Source: Nocardia sp. alder85J (GTDB taxonomy: Bacteria > Actinomycetota > Actinomycetes > Mycobacteriales > Mycobacteriaceae). From it: 64,000 nt of DNA. This document shows positions 41,060-49,407 of the stretch, in pieces. The notes beneath the pieces were generated by a model, which was given only the letters and a program-made list of their open reading frames with translations, did no database searches and was not told the origin of the DNA. The stretch is from positions 868,001 through 932,000 of the forward strand of contig NZ_JAIUCZ020000002.1 in assembly GCF_020176955.2 (NCBI RefSeq), written 5' to 3'. Each line of letters begins with the position of its first letter. The first letter of the stretch is position 1. The position numbers and the translations under genes were made by a program.

Positions 41060-42831
41060 GAATCCACCCCCGGCGCCTGCCGCCCCGGTGTTGCTGCCCG
41101 CCGTCGATCCGGCGTCGGCACCGCCCGCGATTCGGCCGCGCCCGGCGTCGCTGTTCCGGTTCGGTGTGCGGCCGGTGTCCGCTGCGGAGTCGGCTGTGCC
41201 GCGGCCGTGCCGCGCCGGTCCCCGTGCGCGGCGGAATCCCGTGCCGCGCGGGTGTTCTCGCGGACCTCGAGGCGGCGGTTGTTCAGGTACAGCCGGCCCC
41301 GGGCGGTGTGGACCACGGTGGAGCCGGGATGTTCGGAGACGGTGAGGGTGACCCCGCTCTCGGAGCCGGTGGTGCCGACCCGGCCGCTGACCGGGACCCA
41401 CGCCGTGGACGCCGCGTCGAGCAGGCGCAGCAGCACCTCGGTCTCGCGCTCGTCGAGCGCACGGTCGTGGACGTCGGCGGCGGCCAGCGACCGGGCGGCG
41501 GCGGCGCGTTCACGCTGCGCCTCCAGCTGGGCCTGCCGCAGTCGCCGCACCCCGGCGTCGTTGCGCTGGATCCGCGAGGGCGCGCCGGGCGAGGGCGGAC
41601 GCCCGGTCTCGGCGAGGGTGCGGGCGATCTCCAACGGCGGTGCGTCCCACCAGGATCGGATCGGCGGGATGACATCGGCATCCGGATGTTCCATCGCCAG
41701 GTGCCGGGGCCGGCCCAGGCCGAACACCGCGTCGAACAGGGCGTGTGCGCTGTCCACGGTGGGTGCGGCGGTGAACCAGCCCGCCAGGTGCCGCAGCGCC
41801 GACTCGCGGCTCACGCCGCCCTTGCGGGTCTCGGTGACGCGCCGCAGCAGCGACAGCACCGCCGCGATCGCGCTCATCGTCGCCTCCCGTAGCCGCTCCG
41901 CCTCGGTGCCGGTGTGCGTGTCGCCGGACCCCGCCTCGGCGGCCGCGGCGACGAACCAGGCCCGCAGGCCCTGCCATCGGGCCCGCCAATCCTGTTCGCG
42001 CTCGGCCACACTCAGCAGTACCCGCTCGTCGGTGGCGCCCGCGCGGGCGATCAGCTCCGCCACCCCGGTCGCCTCGACCTCGGCGATCGCCGCGGCCAGC
42101 CGCGGCGCGTAGCGGGCCAGGTCCATGCTGAACTCGCGCATGTGCGCCAGCAGCGCATCCTTGTGCGCGAGAAAGGATTCCGGGGTCGCCTCGGTGGTCC
42201 GGACCAGATCGCCGAGGATGAGGTAGAAGTGCGCGGCCCGGTCGGCCAGCTCCGACAGCGCGGTGTCGAGCCGGTTCAGGATCCGGTACACCCGCTCGGC
42301 GTCGCCGGTGCGATTGGCCTCGGCCAGGGCCACCAGATCGGCCAGCAGTTCCGGCAGCACCAGCCGCGACAGCGCCGCCTCGTCCGCCCGCGCGCCGAGT
42401 ACCTCGGCGACCGCCCGATACGCCTGATATCCGGTCTGAGAGAACTGATAGACGTAGTGCCGGTTGCGATATTCGGCCAGCGTGGCCGCGCGCGTGCCGT
42501 CGTAGCTGCGCTCCAGCACCCCCCACTGGTGCAACTGCTCCAGCAGCGGGCCGACCTCGGTCGCGGTGAGCCGCGGCGCCTCCGGGAGCCGCGCCAGCGT
42601 CTCGGCGACATCGCTGGCGTGCAGTAGCACCACGTAGGCGGCGCGGGCATGGTCGAACGCCCGCAGCACCCACAGATACTCCCCGCGCTTCTCCGCGACC
42701 GTGAAGGAGAACAGCCGCAGCCGATCCCCGCCATCGATCGCGGCGGCGACGCCACGACCCGCGACGGCAGCAGCGTCGAACAGGCCGGGCGCCTCGGGCA
42801 GCAATCCTCCAGCGGACTCGGTCACCGGCAC
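41056..42831 (-). CDS. jetA: JetA-like protein of a Wadjet-type system (DUF2397/TIGR02677)
   Basis: The 591-residue protein matches TIGR02677/DUF2397: FSFTVAEKRGEYLWVLRAFDHARAAYVVLLHASDV, LLEQLHQWGVLERSYDGTRAATLAEYRNRHYVYQFSQTGY and GGVSRESALRHLAGWF. Type II JetA is regarded as the kleisin subunit linking JetB to the SMC heads. The GTG at 42831 starts the operon. The last 60 residues are Arg/Thr/Pro/Ala-rich and disordered, beyond the conserved part. JetA, JetB and JetC should assemble, but the JetD nuclease is not encoded in this window. Confidence 0.85.
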   Translation of the reverse strand: MPVTESAGGLLPEAPGLFDAAAVAGRGVAAAIDGGDRLRLFSFTVAEKRGEYLWVLRAFDHARAAYVVLLHASDVAETLARLPEAPRLTATEVGPLLEQLHQWGVLERSYDGTRAATLAEYRNRHYVYQFSQTGYQAYRAVAEVLGARADEAALSRLVLPELLADLVALAEANRTGDAERVYRILNRLDTALSELADRAAHFYLILGDLVRTTEATPESFLAHKDALLAHMREFSMDLARYAPRLAAAIAEVEATGVAELIARAGATDERVLLSVAEREQDWRARWQGLRAWFVAAAAEAGSGDTHTGTEAERLREATMSAIAAVLSLLRRVTETRKGGVSRESALRHLAGWFTAAPTVDSAHALFDAVFGLGRPRHLAMEHPDADVIPPIRSWWDAPPLEIARTLAETGRPPSPGAPSRIQRNDAGVRRLRQAQLEAQRERAAAARSLAAADVHDRALDERETEVLLRLLDAASTAWVPVSGRVGTTGSESGVTLTVSEHPGSTVVHTARGRLYLNNRRLEVRENTRAARDSAAHGDRRGTAAAQPTPQRTPAAHRTGTATPGAAESRAVPTPDRRRAATPGRQAPGVDS

Positions 42832-42897
42832 GAGACTAGTCGCGTCACCACGAGCGCCGACGCCGTACCCGGGATCGGCGTGCCGGACGGCGGTCGC

Positions 42898-43683
42898 TCA
42901 GGCCGGATCCGGCTGCGCCACCCGGCCGGGGTCGGTCAGCGCCGCGCGCTCGACGGTGAGCAGACTCTCCTCGCTGTGCTCGGCGTGATAGGCCCGGCCG
43001 CCGCCGTTGATCCCGAACAGCCGCTTGGACCACAGCAGCCACACCACCGCGACCACGTTGATCAGCAGCGCGCCCGCGCGCACCACGGTGATCTTCTCGG
43101 TCAGCTCGTAGATCTCGAACGGCAGGAACACCGCCGTGGCCACGACCGCGAAATACTCACCCCAGCGCTGCACCAGCCACAGCCCGACCGCTTCCACGAG
43201 TTCGATCGCCGCGTAGCCGAGCAACCCCGCCGCGATCAGCGTGAGGGTCGTCGGCGACAGTTGCCAGCCCTTCTCGATGAAGTGCACGATCTTCGAATTG
43301 TCCGGGTTCCAGCCGATCTGGTCGGCCAGCGGGCGGATCAGCGGCATCTCGCGATCGAAGGCCGACCGCAGCTGCGACTGCGAGTGACGGACCTTGTAGA
43401 CGCCGAAGGCGAGCGCGATGAACACCAGTCCGCGCAGCACCCGTTCCACGGCCAGCAGCCGCATGATGAACCGGTCCCGCAGCAGCCGCCCGCGCGGCAC
43501 CTCCGGGGCGGCGTCGGCCGGGCCGTGCTGCCGGGGCTCGCCGACGACGAAGTCACCGCAGCGCAGGCAGCGCCACGCCTCGCCGGCGGGTGTCGAGACG
43601 TGCAGGCGCGCGGCCAGTTCCGTCTCGTCGGGCGCGTACGTGGCGTGCCCCCGCCACGAGCAGGTACGCAGACTGAAATCCAT
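42898..43683 (-). CDS. DUF2127-type membrane protein with N-terminal Cys motif
   Basis: The 261-residue protein (ATG at 43683) has an N-terminal soluble part containing CSWRGHATYAP and WRCLRCGDFVVG, a possible zinc ribbon. Four hydrophobic segments follow; RFIMRLLAVERVLRGLVFIALAFGVYKV and GWQLSPTTLTLIAAGLLGYAAIELVEAVGLWLVQRWGEYFAVVATAVFLPFEIYEL are the DUF2127 signature. The family has no known function. It ends 66 bases before jetA on the same strand, so co-transcription is possible. The start could also be the GTG at 43692. Confidence 0.75.
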   Translation of the reverse strand: MDFSLRTCSWRGHATYAPDETELAARLHVSTPAGEAWRCLRCGDFVVGEPRQHGPADAAPEVPRGRLLRDRFIMRLLAVERVLRGLVFIALAFGVYKVRHSQSQLRSAFDREMPLIRPLADQIGWNPDNSKIVHFIEKGWQLSPTTLTLIAAGLLGYAAIELVEAVGLWLVQRWGEYFAVVATAVFLPFEIYELTEKITVVRAGALLINVVAVVWLLWSKRLFGINGGGRAYHAEHSEESLLTVERAALTDPGRVAQPDPA

Positions 43684-43708
43684 TCGTCGCACAATAATGG
43701 TCCGGCGC

Positions 43709-45001
43709 TCAGGACGGGGCCAGCGACCGCAGCCGATCCAGATAGGCGCGGGTCCGCGGATCGCCCGGATACCGCCCGATCATCTCCCGGGCCGTCTCCC
43801 CGGCGATCCACAGCAGCGAGGGCAGGGAACGCCGCCGTCCGGTGAAGGCCCGCAATGCCTCGTGCAGCGCGCGTTCCAGATCGCGTTCGCGCACGGCGAC
43901 CACCGCGAGCGTCAGCTGCGCCTCGGCCACCCGCATCGGACTGTTGATCGCGCCGTCCGGACCGGTCGAGTCCTGGATCACCTGGCGCGCATACGTTTCG
44001 GCGAGCCGATCGTCGCCCGCCACCCGGAAGCAGTCCATCGCGTAGAAGTCGAGCTTCTGTGGATCGACGACGAAGTGATTGTCCAGATTGGCCGGATGGT
44101 CCAATCGCTCCAGAATTGCCCGGCTTTCGGCCAGCGTCGCCGCCATCCGGCCGCGATCGCCCAGCCGCGCCCAGGCTTTCGCCTGCTGCGCGGACAGTTG
44201 CACCGCGACCCCGAGGCGCTGGGTGCTTGCCGCGACCCCGTCGACGGCCTCGATCGCGCCGCGGTAGTTGCCCTGGGTGAGGGCGAACCACGCGGCCATC
44301 TCCGCACTCCAGCCGACGATTTCGACATGCTCGGCCTCATGTCCCAGCGACAGCGCGGCCCGCCGGGCGGCCTCGGCGGCGGCCCGGCGGCCCAGGTCGT
44401 GGTCCAGGCAGCCGACCAGCAGCGCCACCCAGCCGGCCAGCACCAGCACCTCGCGATGCTGGGCCAGCGTGAGCCGCCCGTCCAGCAGCGAGGTGATGCG
44501 GCGCAGCCAGGCGGTGCCCTCGGCGTGCAGCGCCGCCGCGTCGCCGAACGGGTATTCGCAGCACAGTCGTTCGGCGGTGATCCGCAGCGCGTCCAGGGTG
44601 GCGCCGCAGACATCCGACATGCGCAGGCGGCCGACGAATTCCAGGGTGTCCATACCGGTGGAGGACAGCAGTTCGTCGTCCCGGTTGAGCCGGGCCTTCG
44701 GGAAGAACGCGGCGGTCACGGTGTCGAACGCGGCGGCGATGATCGGGGCGTAGAACTCGTCCGGCCGCGATTCGCCGGACTCCCAGCGGCGCCAATTCCG
44801 CAGCAGCGTACTGTCTGCCGGTAGGTTGTGCGAGGACTTGGCGCGCATGGCGCGGACGGCTTCGGCTTGTGACCATCCGCGGGCTTCGCGTTCGGATCGC
44901 ATCCGCACAGCCCAGACGGGTCGTTCGTCACCAGCGGCCACGTCTTCTAGTATCCCATCAGCTAACGCGAGATGGTCCGGGATAGGGCAATCGGATGTCA
45001 C
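43709..45001 (-). CDS. XRE-type regulator with TPR-like helical repeats
   Basis: The 430-residue protein has an N-terminal HTH-like region (about 32-85; RMRSEREARGWSQAEAVRAMRAKS, then LRNWRRWESGESRP). About 300 residues of Ala-rich helical hairpins typical of TPR-type sensor domains follow (for example LGRRAAAEAARRAALSLGHEAEHVEIVGWSAEMAAWFALTQGNYRGAIEAVDG). Actinomycetes carry many such regulators of unknown signal. The GTG start at 45001 is uncertain. It is divergent from the resolvase-like small gene, an arrangement that suggests a functional pair. Confidence 0.75.
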   Translation of the reverse strand: MTSDCPIPDHLALADGILEDVAAGDERPVWAVRMRSEREARGWSQAEAVRAMRAKSSHNLPADSTLLRNWRRWESGESRPDEFYAPIIAAAFDTVTAAFFPKARLNRDDELLSSTGMDTLEFVGRLRMSDVCGATLDALRITAERLCCEYPFGDAAALHAEGTAWLRRITSLLDGRLTLAQHREVLVLAGWVALLVGCLDHDLGRRAAAEAARRAALSLGHEAEHVEIVGWSAEMAAWFALTQGNYRGAIEAVDGVAASTQRLGVAVQLSAQQAKAWARLGDRGRMAATLAESRAILERLDHPANLDNHFVVDPQKLDFYAMDCFRVAGDDRLAETYARQVIQDSTGPDGAINSPMRVAEAQLTLAVVAVRERDLERALHEALRAFTGRRRSLPSLLWIAGETAREMIGRYPGDPRTRAYLDRLRSLAPS

Positions 45002-45141
45002 CGGAATGACATCTGCAATTGCATTCCCGGACAGAGGATCCTCGAGATGGACGGTTTGCCGGGTGAGCGCTGCGGAACTCCCGGCGGATCACCGTGCTGT
45101 GCCGTGACAGATGCTGTCTCCCCAATCGCATGGAGGTTCGG

Positions 45142-45447
45142 GTGGAAGCGTTGATCTATGGATACTTGCGTGACGACCTGGCCGACGGCCGGGTCACCGA
45201 GCTCGAGGACGCCATGTGCGATCTGGCCCGCGCGGCCGGATTGTGCTTCGCCGTCACGTTCCACGAGTCCGAGCCCGGCGACGGCACCGCGTTCGCGGAG
45301 CTGACCGCCGAGCTCAAGCGCGCCGAGGCCCACCACGTGGTGGTGCCGTCACTGGAACACCTTGCCGGTCAGACGATCCCCCGCGACCTGCTCATCGCGA
45401 AACTGGCCCAGGAGGCCGCCGCCCAGGTCTGGACCGTGCAGTGCTGA
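45142..45447 (+). CDS. Small resolvase-fold protein without catalytic serine
   Basis: The 101-residue protein (GTG at 45142, GGAGG 5 bases upstream) resembles the catalytic domain of serine recombinases. YGYLRDDLADGRVTELEDAMCDLARAAG corresponds to the first strand and helix, and ELKRAEAHHVVVPSLEHLAGQ to the conserved strand before the active-site Arg region. The serine normally found in YxRxS is replaced (YLRDDL) and no DNA-binding tail follows, so it cannot recombine DNA. It is divergent from the XRE/TPR regulator and its end overlaps the convergent acyltransferase gene by 99 bases. A regulatory or signalling role is possible but unproven. Confidence 0.65.
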   Translation: MEALIYGYLRDDLADGRVTELEDAMCDLARAAGLCFAVTFHESEPGDGTAFAELTAELKRAEAHHVVVPSLEHLAGQTIPRDLLIAKLAQEAAAQVWTVQC

Positions 45448-48129
45448 GTCCGCCGGACCGTGCGGCGCCGGGTCCGGGCGGCGTTCCGGCGCCGCCCGGC
45501 GCGCAACCGGACGCCACCACCGCAACAGCGCGATCAGTTGCGCGGCCGCGATACCGATCGCGAGCGAGACCGGCAGCGCCACCGCCGGATGCTGCCTCAG
45601 GTGTGGATACACCTGCCAGTGCAGCAGATACGTGAACAGCGAGGCGTCGGCGAGCACCGCGGCGGCGGCCGCCACCAGCGCGGGCACCCGCACCGCGGGC
45701 AGCCAGATCAGCAGCAGCACACCGAGGAAGATCAGGCGTTCCCGGTCGAACTCGCCCGGGAACCAGCCTCGGATCGCCACCAGCACGATCGCGCCGAGCA
45801 GCACGCGCTGCCAGGCGGCGCGGGCCTTCGCCGCCGCCCAGCCCAGCAGGAACAGCCAGCCGGCCAGCGGTGAGAACGGCGCGTCCCGCACCGAATACAG
45901 CCCGAAGCTGTGGAACCGGACCACCAGCGCCGCGGCCAGCAGCGCCAGCGGGAACCAGAACGGCGCCCGCCGCGCCGCCGCGTCCACGACCGGGACGCGC
46001 ACCAGCAGCCCCGCCGCGACCAGGCACCACACCAGCACCTCGACGAACCACAGATGGCCCGCGGTGGGACTGTCGGGCGGACCGAGAATCTTGCTGAGCA
46101 GCACCAGGTTCTGCCAGCCGTAGTCGTCCCAGAACAGCATGGTCAGCGCCACCCACAGCACGGTGGGCACCGCTATCGACGCGGCCGTGCGCAGTGCGCG
46201 GCGGCACCGCTGCGCCGCCGGCGCCTCGGTCAGCGCGAACCGCGCGAAGTTGAATCCCGCCGCCGCCAGCAGCACATGCGCACCACCCCACACCTCGTAC
46301 AACCCCACATGTGACCCGACGATCAGCACGATCCCGATCGCGCGCAGCGCCGTCGTGGTCTCGACCCGGCCTCCGAAACCGGCCCGCCGCCGGGTGCGGG
46401 GGAGCGACTCCAGTTCGGCGACGGTCCGATTCGGCCAGTCGACGGGCAACCGGCCCAGCATCCGGTCCAGCCGCACCGACAGCCCCACGTACGACAGCGA
46501 ATCACCGCCGAGTTCGGTGAAGGTCCGATGCTCCTCGATCCGCGCCCGGTCCACCCCGAGCGCGGCTGCGAACAACCCGCGCACATCCCCGGTTCCGGTG
46601 GTATGGCCGATGCCGCCGCGATTCGCGGTCCGGCCGCCGATCGCCCGGCCGATCGGGAGGATGCGCGGCAGCCGGACTCCCGCGGATCGGCCGGGCCCGT
46701 CGCCGGCGGGCTCCGGCTCGCCGGATCCGGTCGGTCCGGGCGGGGTGCGCGGTGGCCGGGCCAGGTCGCGGACGGCCGGGTAGTCGGGTTTTCCGCTGGG
46801 CAGCCGGGGTAGTTCGGTGACCGTGCGGACGAGGACCGCGGTGGCGGGCAGTCCGGACAGGGTGCGGATCAGCGGGATCGGCTCGGACAGCGGTGTCCGG
46901 GCCGGTTCGGGGGCGGCGATCACCACCGCCAGGGCGTCGCCGAGATCGGCGCAGCAGGCTCGGTATCCGGCGGCGGCGAGGCCGGATTCGATGCGTTGCA
47001 GGTCGATTCGCAGCCCGAAGATCTTCGCGAATCGGGCGCGGCGGCCGACCACCCGGTACAGGCCGGTCTCGGTGCGCACGGCCAGGTCGCCGGTGCGCAA
47101 TGCGGTGACGGTGCGGCCCAGCGCCAGGTCTGCGGCCGAATGCGCGTAGCCGAGCATGACATTCGGGCCGCGATAGACCAGTTCTCCTGTGCCCTCGGAT
47201 GTTTCGTCGCTTTCGTCTGATTCCAGGTGGAATCGGCCGCCCGGGATCGGGATTCCGATGCAGTCCGGATGCTCGGCGGCCAGTTCCGCGGGCAGATAGG
47301 CCATGCGGGCGGTGGCCTCGGTCTGGCCGTACATGACCACGAACGTCCAGCCGCGGGCGGCCCCCAGTGCGGCGTAGTGGCGCACCCGCTCCGGATCCAG
47401 GCGGCCGCCGGCCTGGGTGAGGTAGCGCAAGCGCGGCAGCGACATTCGCTCGAAGCCGAGGCGGTCCAGCAGATCGATCGTGTACGGCACGGCCGCGAAG
47501 GAGGTGGCCTCGTGCCGGGTGAACTGTGCCCAGAACTCGGTGTCGAGCACGGATCGGTCGGTCAGCAGCAGGCTCGCCCCACGCAGCAGGTGGCTGTGCA
47601 GCACCGACAGGCCGTAGCAATAGAACATCGGCAGCGTGGTCGCCGCCCGGTCGGTGGGGCCGATGCCGAGGTACCGGGCGATCGCGGCCGCATTGGCGAA
47701 CAGGTTGCGGTACGACAGCCGGACCAGCTTCGGCGATCCGGTGGAGCCCGAAGTGCTCAGCAGCAGAGCCAGATCCGGATGCAGCACGTGCGCCGACTGC
47801 TCGCGCCGCACGTCCGGCACGGGGATACCGCCGTCCGGCGACGCCTCGATCACGATGTCCGGATCGTAGGCGGCGATCGGGCCGTCGGCGCCCGGCCCGG
47901 TCAGCAGCACCACACACCCCGCGGCGAGCGCCCCGAGATAGGCCACCAGCGAACCGAGATCGTTGCCGGGCGTGAGCGCGATCAGCCGCCGCTCGCCGCC
48001 GAGCCGCGCGGCGAACTCGCCGACCAGCCCGGCCAGTTGCAGATACCCGACTTTTCGGTCCCCGCTGTGGACCACCGCCGTCCGATCGCCGTAACGACGA
48101 AGATGCGCGACGATCGCGGGCGAGGTCAC
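45349..48129 (-). CDS. Adenylation-carrier-acyltransferase fusion protein
   Basis: The 926-residue protein joins three modules. Residues 1-430 are an AMP-binding (ANL) enzyme: LLLSTSGSTGSPKLVRLSY is the ATP loop, VVMYGQTEATARMAYL motif A5, TGDLAVRTETGLYRVVGRRARFAKIFGLRID motif A7-A8 and LPSGKPDYPA the catalytic Lys. Residues about 530-600 are a carrier domain with the phosphopantetheine serine in FTELGGDSLSYVGL. Residues about 620-890 are an integral-membrane acyltransferase 3 domain (SHVGLYEVWGG, GHLWFVEVLVW, about ten segments). It would activate a carboxylic acid, load it on its own carrier and pass it to an acceptor at the membrane. Substrate and acceptor are unknown. GTG start at 48129; the ribosome binding site is weak. 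Confidence 0.85.
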   Translation of the reverse strand: MTSPAIVAHLRRYGDRTAVVHSGDRKVGYLQLAGLVGEFAARLGGERRLIALTPGNDLGSLVAYLGALAAGCVVLLTGPGADGPIAAYDPDIVIEASPDGGIPVPDVRREQSAHVLHPDLALLLSTSGSTGSPKLVRLSYRNLFANAAAIARYLGIGPTDRAATTLPMFYCYGLSVLHSHLLRGASLLLTDRSVLDTEFWAQFTRHEATSFAAVPYTIDLLDRLGFERMSLPRLRYLTQAGGRLDPERVRHYAALGAARGWTFVVMYGQTEATARMAYLPAELAAEHPDCIGIPIPGGRFHLESDESDETSEGTGELVYRGPNVMLGYAHSAADLALGRTVTALRTGDLAVRTETGLYRVVGRRARFAKIFGLRIDLQRIESGLAAAGYRACCADLGDALAVVIAAPEPARTPLSEPIPLIRTLSGLPATAVLVRTVTELPRLPSGKPDYPAVRDLARPPRTPPGPTGSGEPEPAGDGPGRSAGVRLPRILPIGRAIGGRTANRGGIGHTTGTGDVRGLFAAALGVDRARIEEHRTFTELGGDSLSYVGLSVRLDRMLGRLPVDWPNRTVAELESLPRTRRRAGFGGRVETTTALRAIGIVLIVGSHVGLYEVWGGAHVLLAAAGFNFARFALTEAPAAQRCRRALRTAASIAVPTVLWVALTMLFWDDYGWQNLVLLSKILGPPDSPTAGHLWFVEVLVWCLVAAGLLVRVPVVDAAARRAPFWFPLALLAAALVVRFHSFGLYSVRDAPFSPLAGWLFLLGWAAAKARAAWQRVLLGAIVLVAIRGWFPGEFDRERLIFLGVLLLIWLPAVRVPALVAAAAAVLADASLFTYLLHWQVYPHLRQHPAVALPVSLAIGIAAAQLIALLRWWRPVARRAAPERRPDPAPHGPADSALHGPDLGGGLLGQFRDEQVAGDRLTGKVFQ

Positions 48130-48293
48130 CCGCGGGAGTGTAGCGGCGCCACACCTCGCCGCCCGGCTGCGCCGCGCCCGGCCCGGCGAGCGGCCGGCGA
48201 ACGGTGTGCGGGCTTTGTGCCCGGGTGCGCACCGGCGGTGTCCGAGGTGCGAACCCGCCCGGCAGGCATGCGAACCCGGCCCGGCCGGAATGC

Positions 48294-48318
48294 GATCCGC
48301 CGGGCGGGTGCGCGGATC
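48294..48318 (-). terminator. Hairpin downstream of PAC2 gene
   Basis: GATCCGC pairs with GCGGATC around an 11-base loop, 8 bases past the PAC2 stop. There is no T-run, as is common in actinomycetes. Confidence 0.55.
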
Positions 48319-48325
48319 TATCGGT

Positions 48326-49210
48326 TCAGAGGGCGTATCCGCCCGGTCCGCCGCGGCGGCGCAGGTATTTCTCGAATTCGGCGGCGATCGCGTCACCGTC
48401 GATCTTCGCCATCGCCTCGTTCAGGTCGACCTGGTCGCCGCGCTCCTCCAGGGAGCGCACGTATTCGGTGACCTCCTCGTCGCCCGCGGTCATCTCGTCG
48501 ACCGCCTTCTCCCACTCCTCGGCCTGGCTGGGCAGTTCGCCGAGCGGGACCTCGATGTCGAGCACGTCCTCGACCTTGTGCAGTAAAGCGATGGTGGCCT
48601 TGGGATTCGGCGGCTGCGAGACGTAGTGCGGCACCGCGGCCCAGAACGAGATCGACGGCACGCCCGCGCGTACGCACGCGTCCTGCAGGACCCCGGTGAT
48701 CCCGGTCGGCCCCTCGTATCTGGTCTGCTCGATGCTGAACTGCTCGGCCGCCTCCTTGTTGTAGGCGGTGCCGGTGACCGGGACCGGCCGGGTGTGCGGG
48801 GTGTCGGCGAGCAGTGCGCCGAGGATGACGACCGTGGTGACGCCCAGTTGGTCCACCAGCTCCAGGATGTCGTTGCAGAAGCTGCGCCACCGCATGTTGG
48901 GCTCGATGCCGTGCAGCAGCACCACGTCGCGGTTGCTGCCCGGAGGCGAGCAGACCGACAAGGTCGTCGACGGCCACTGGATCTCACGGGTGACGCCGTC
49001 GACCTGACGGACCGTCGGCCGGTTCACCTGGTAGTCGTAGTAGTCCTCGGAGTCCAGCTCGGCGAGCGGCTCGGCGTCCCAGATCAGCTCCAGATGCTCG
49101 ACGGCGCCGCTGGCGGCGTCGGCGGCATCGTTCCAGCCCTCGAAGGCAGCGACCAGGACGGGATCACGCAGCGTCGGCAGATCCGGGTCGGGTGATGCAC
49201 TGGCGTTCAC
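48326..49210 (-). CDS. PAC2-family (proteasome assembly chaperone-like) protein
   Basis: The 294-residue protein shows the actinobacterial PAC2 pattern: PVLVAAFEGWNDAADAASGAVEHL, DYYDYQVNRPTVRQVDGVTREIQWP, VVLLHGIEPNMRWRSFCNDILELV and FWAAVPHYVSQPPNPKATIALLHKVEDVLDI. Archaeal and eukaryotic relatives help proteasome assembly; the bacterial role is not established, although mycolate actinomycetes do have proteasomes. GTG start at 49210. It lies divergent to metH. Confidence 0.88.
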   Translation of the reverse strand: MNASASPDPDLPTLRDPVLVAAFEGWNDAADAASGAVEHLELIWDAEPLAELDSEDYYDYQVNRPTVRQVDGVTREIQWPSTTLSVCSPPGSNRDVVLLHGIEPNMRWRSFCNDILELVDQLGVTTVVILGALLADTPHTRPVPVTGTAYNKEAAEQFSIEQTRYEGPTGITGVLQDACVRAGVPSISFWAAVPHYVSQPPNPKATIALLHKVEDVLDIEVPLGELPSQAEEWEKAVDEMTAGDEEVTEYVRSLEERGDQVDLNEAMAKIDGDAIAAEFEKYLRRRGGPGGYAL

Positions 49211-49407
49211 CCGGTCAGCCTACGGTGTAGCCCCGCACCCTTTCACTGCATATCGCCGATGCACGCCGTGTGCTGCTCCGATTGCGTCGTTCCACTCGGC
49301 GTGTCCGGGACCCCGGGAACGACCGGCAGTTGTGGCGCACCTCACCGTCGGCGGCGGGACCCCGTGCGCGGCGACGGATTGTCGGCGGGTCCCTTTACTC
49401 TTTATGT
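49211..49407. promoter_or_regulatory. Divergent region between PAC2 gene and metH
   Basis: This 197-base region should hold both promoters. TTTACTCTTTATGTATG directly precedes metH, with no Shine-Dalgarno sequence before the ATG, so metH may have a very short or absent leader. A cobalamin-riboswitch B12-box was looked for and not found. Confidence 0.4.

Noticed and set aside
49211-49407. Cobalamin riboswitch upstream of metH
   Set aside because: No B12-box-like sequence could be recognised in the 197-base leader region.
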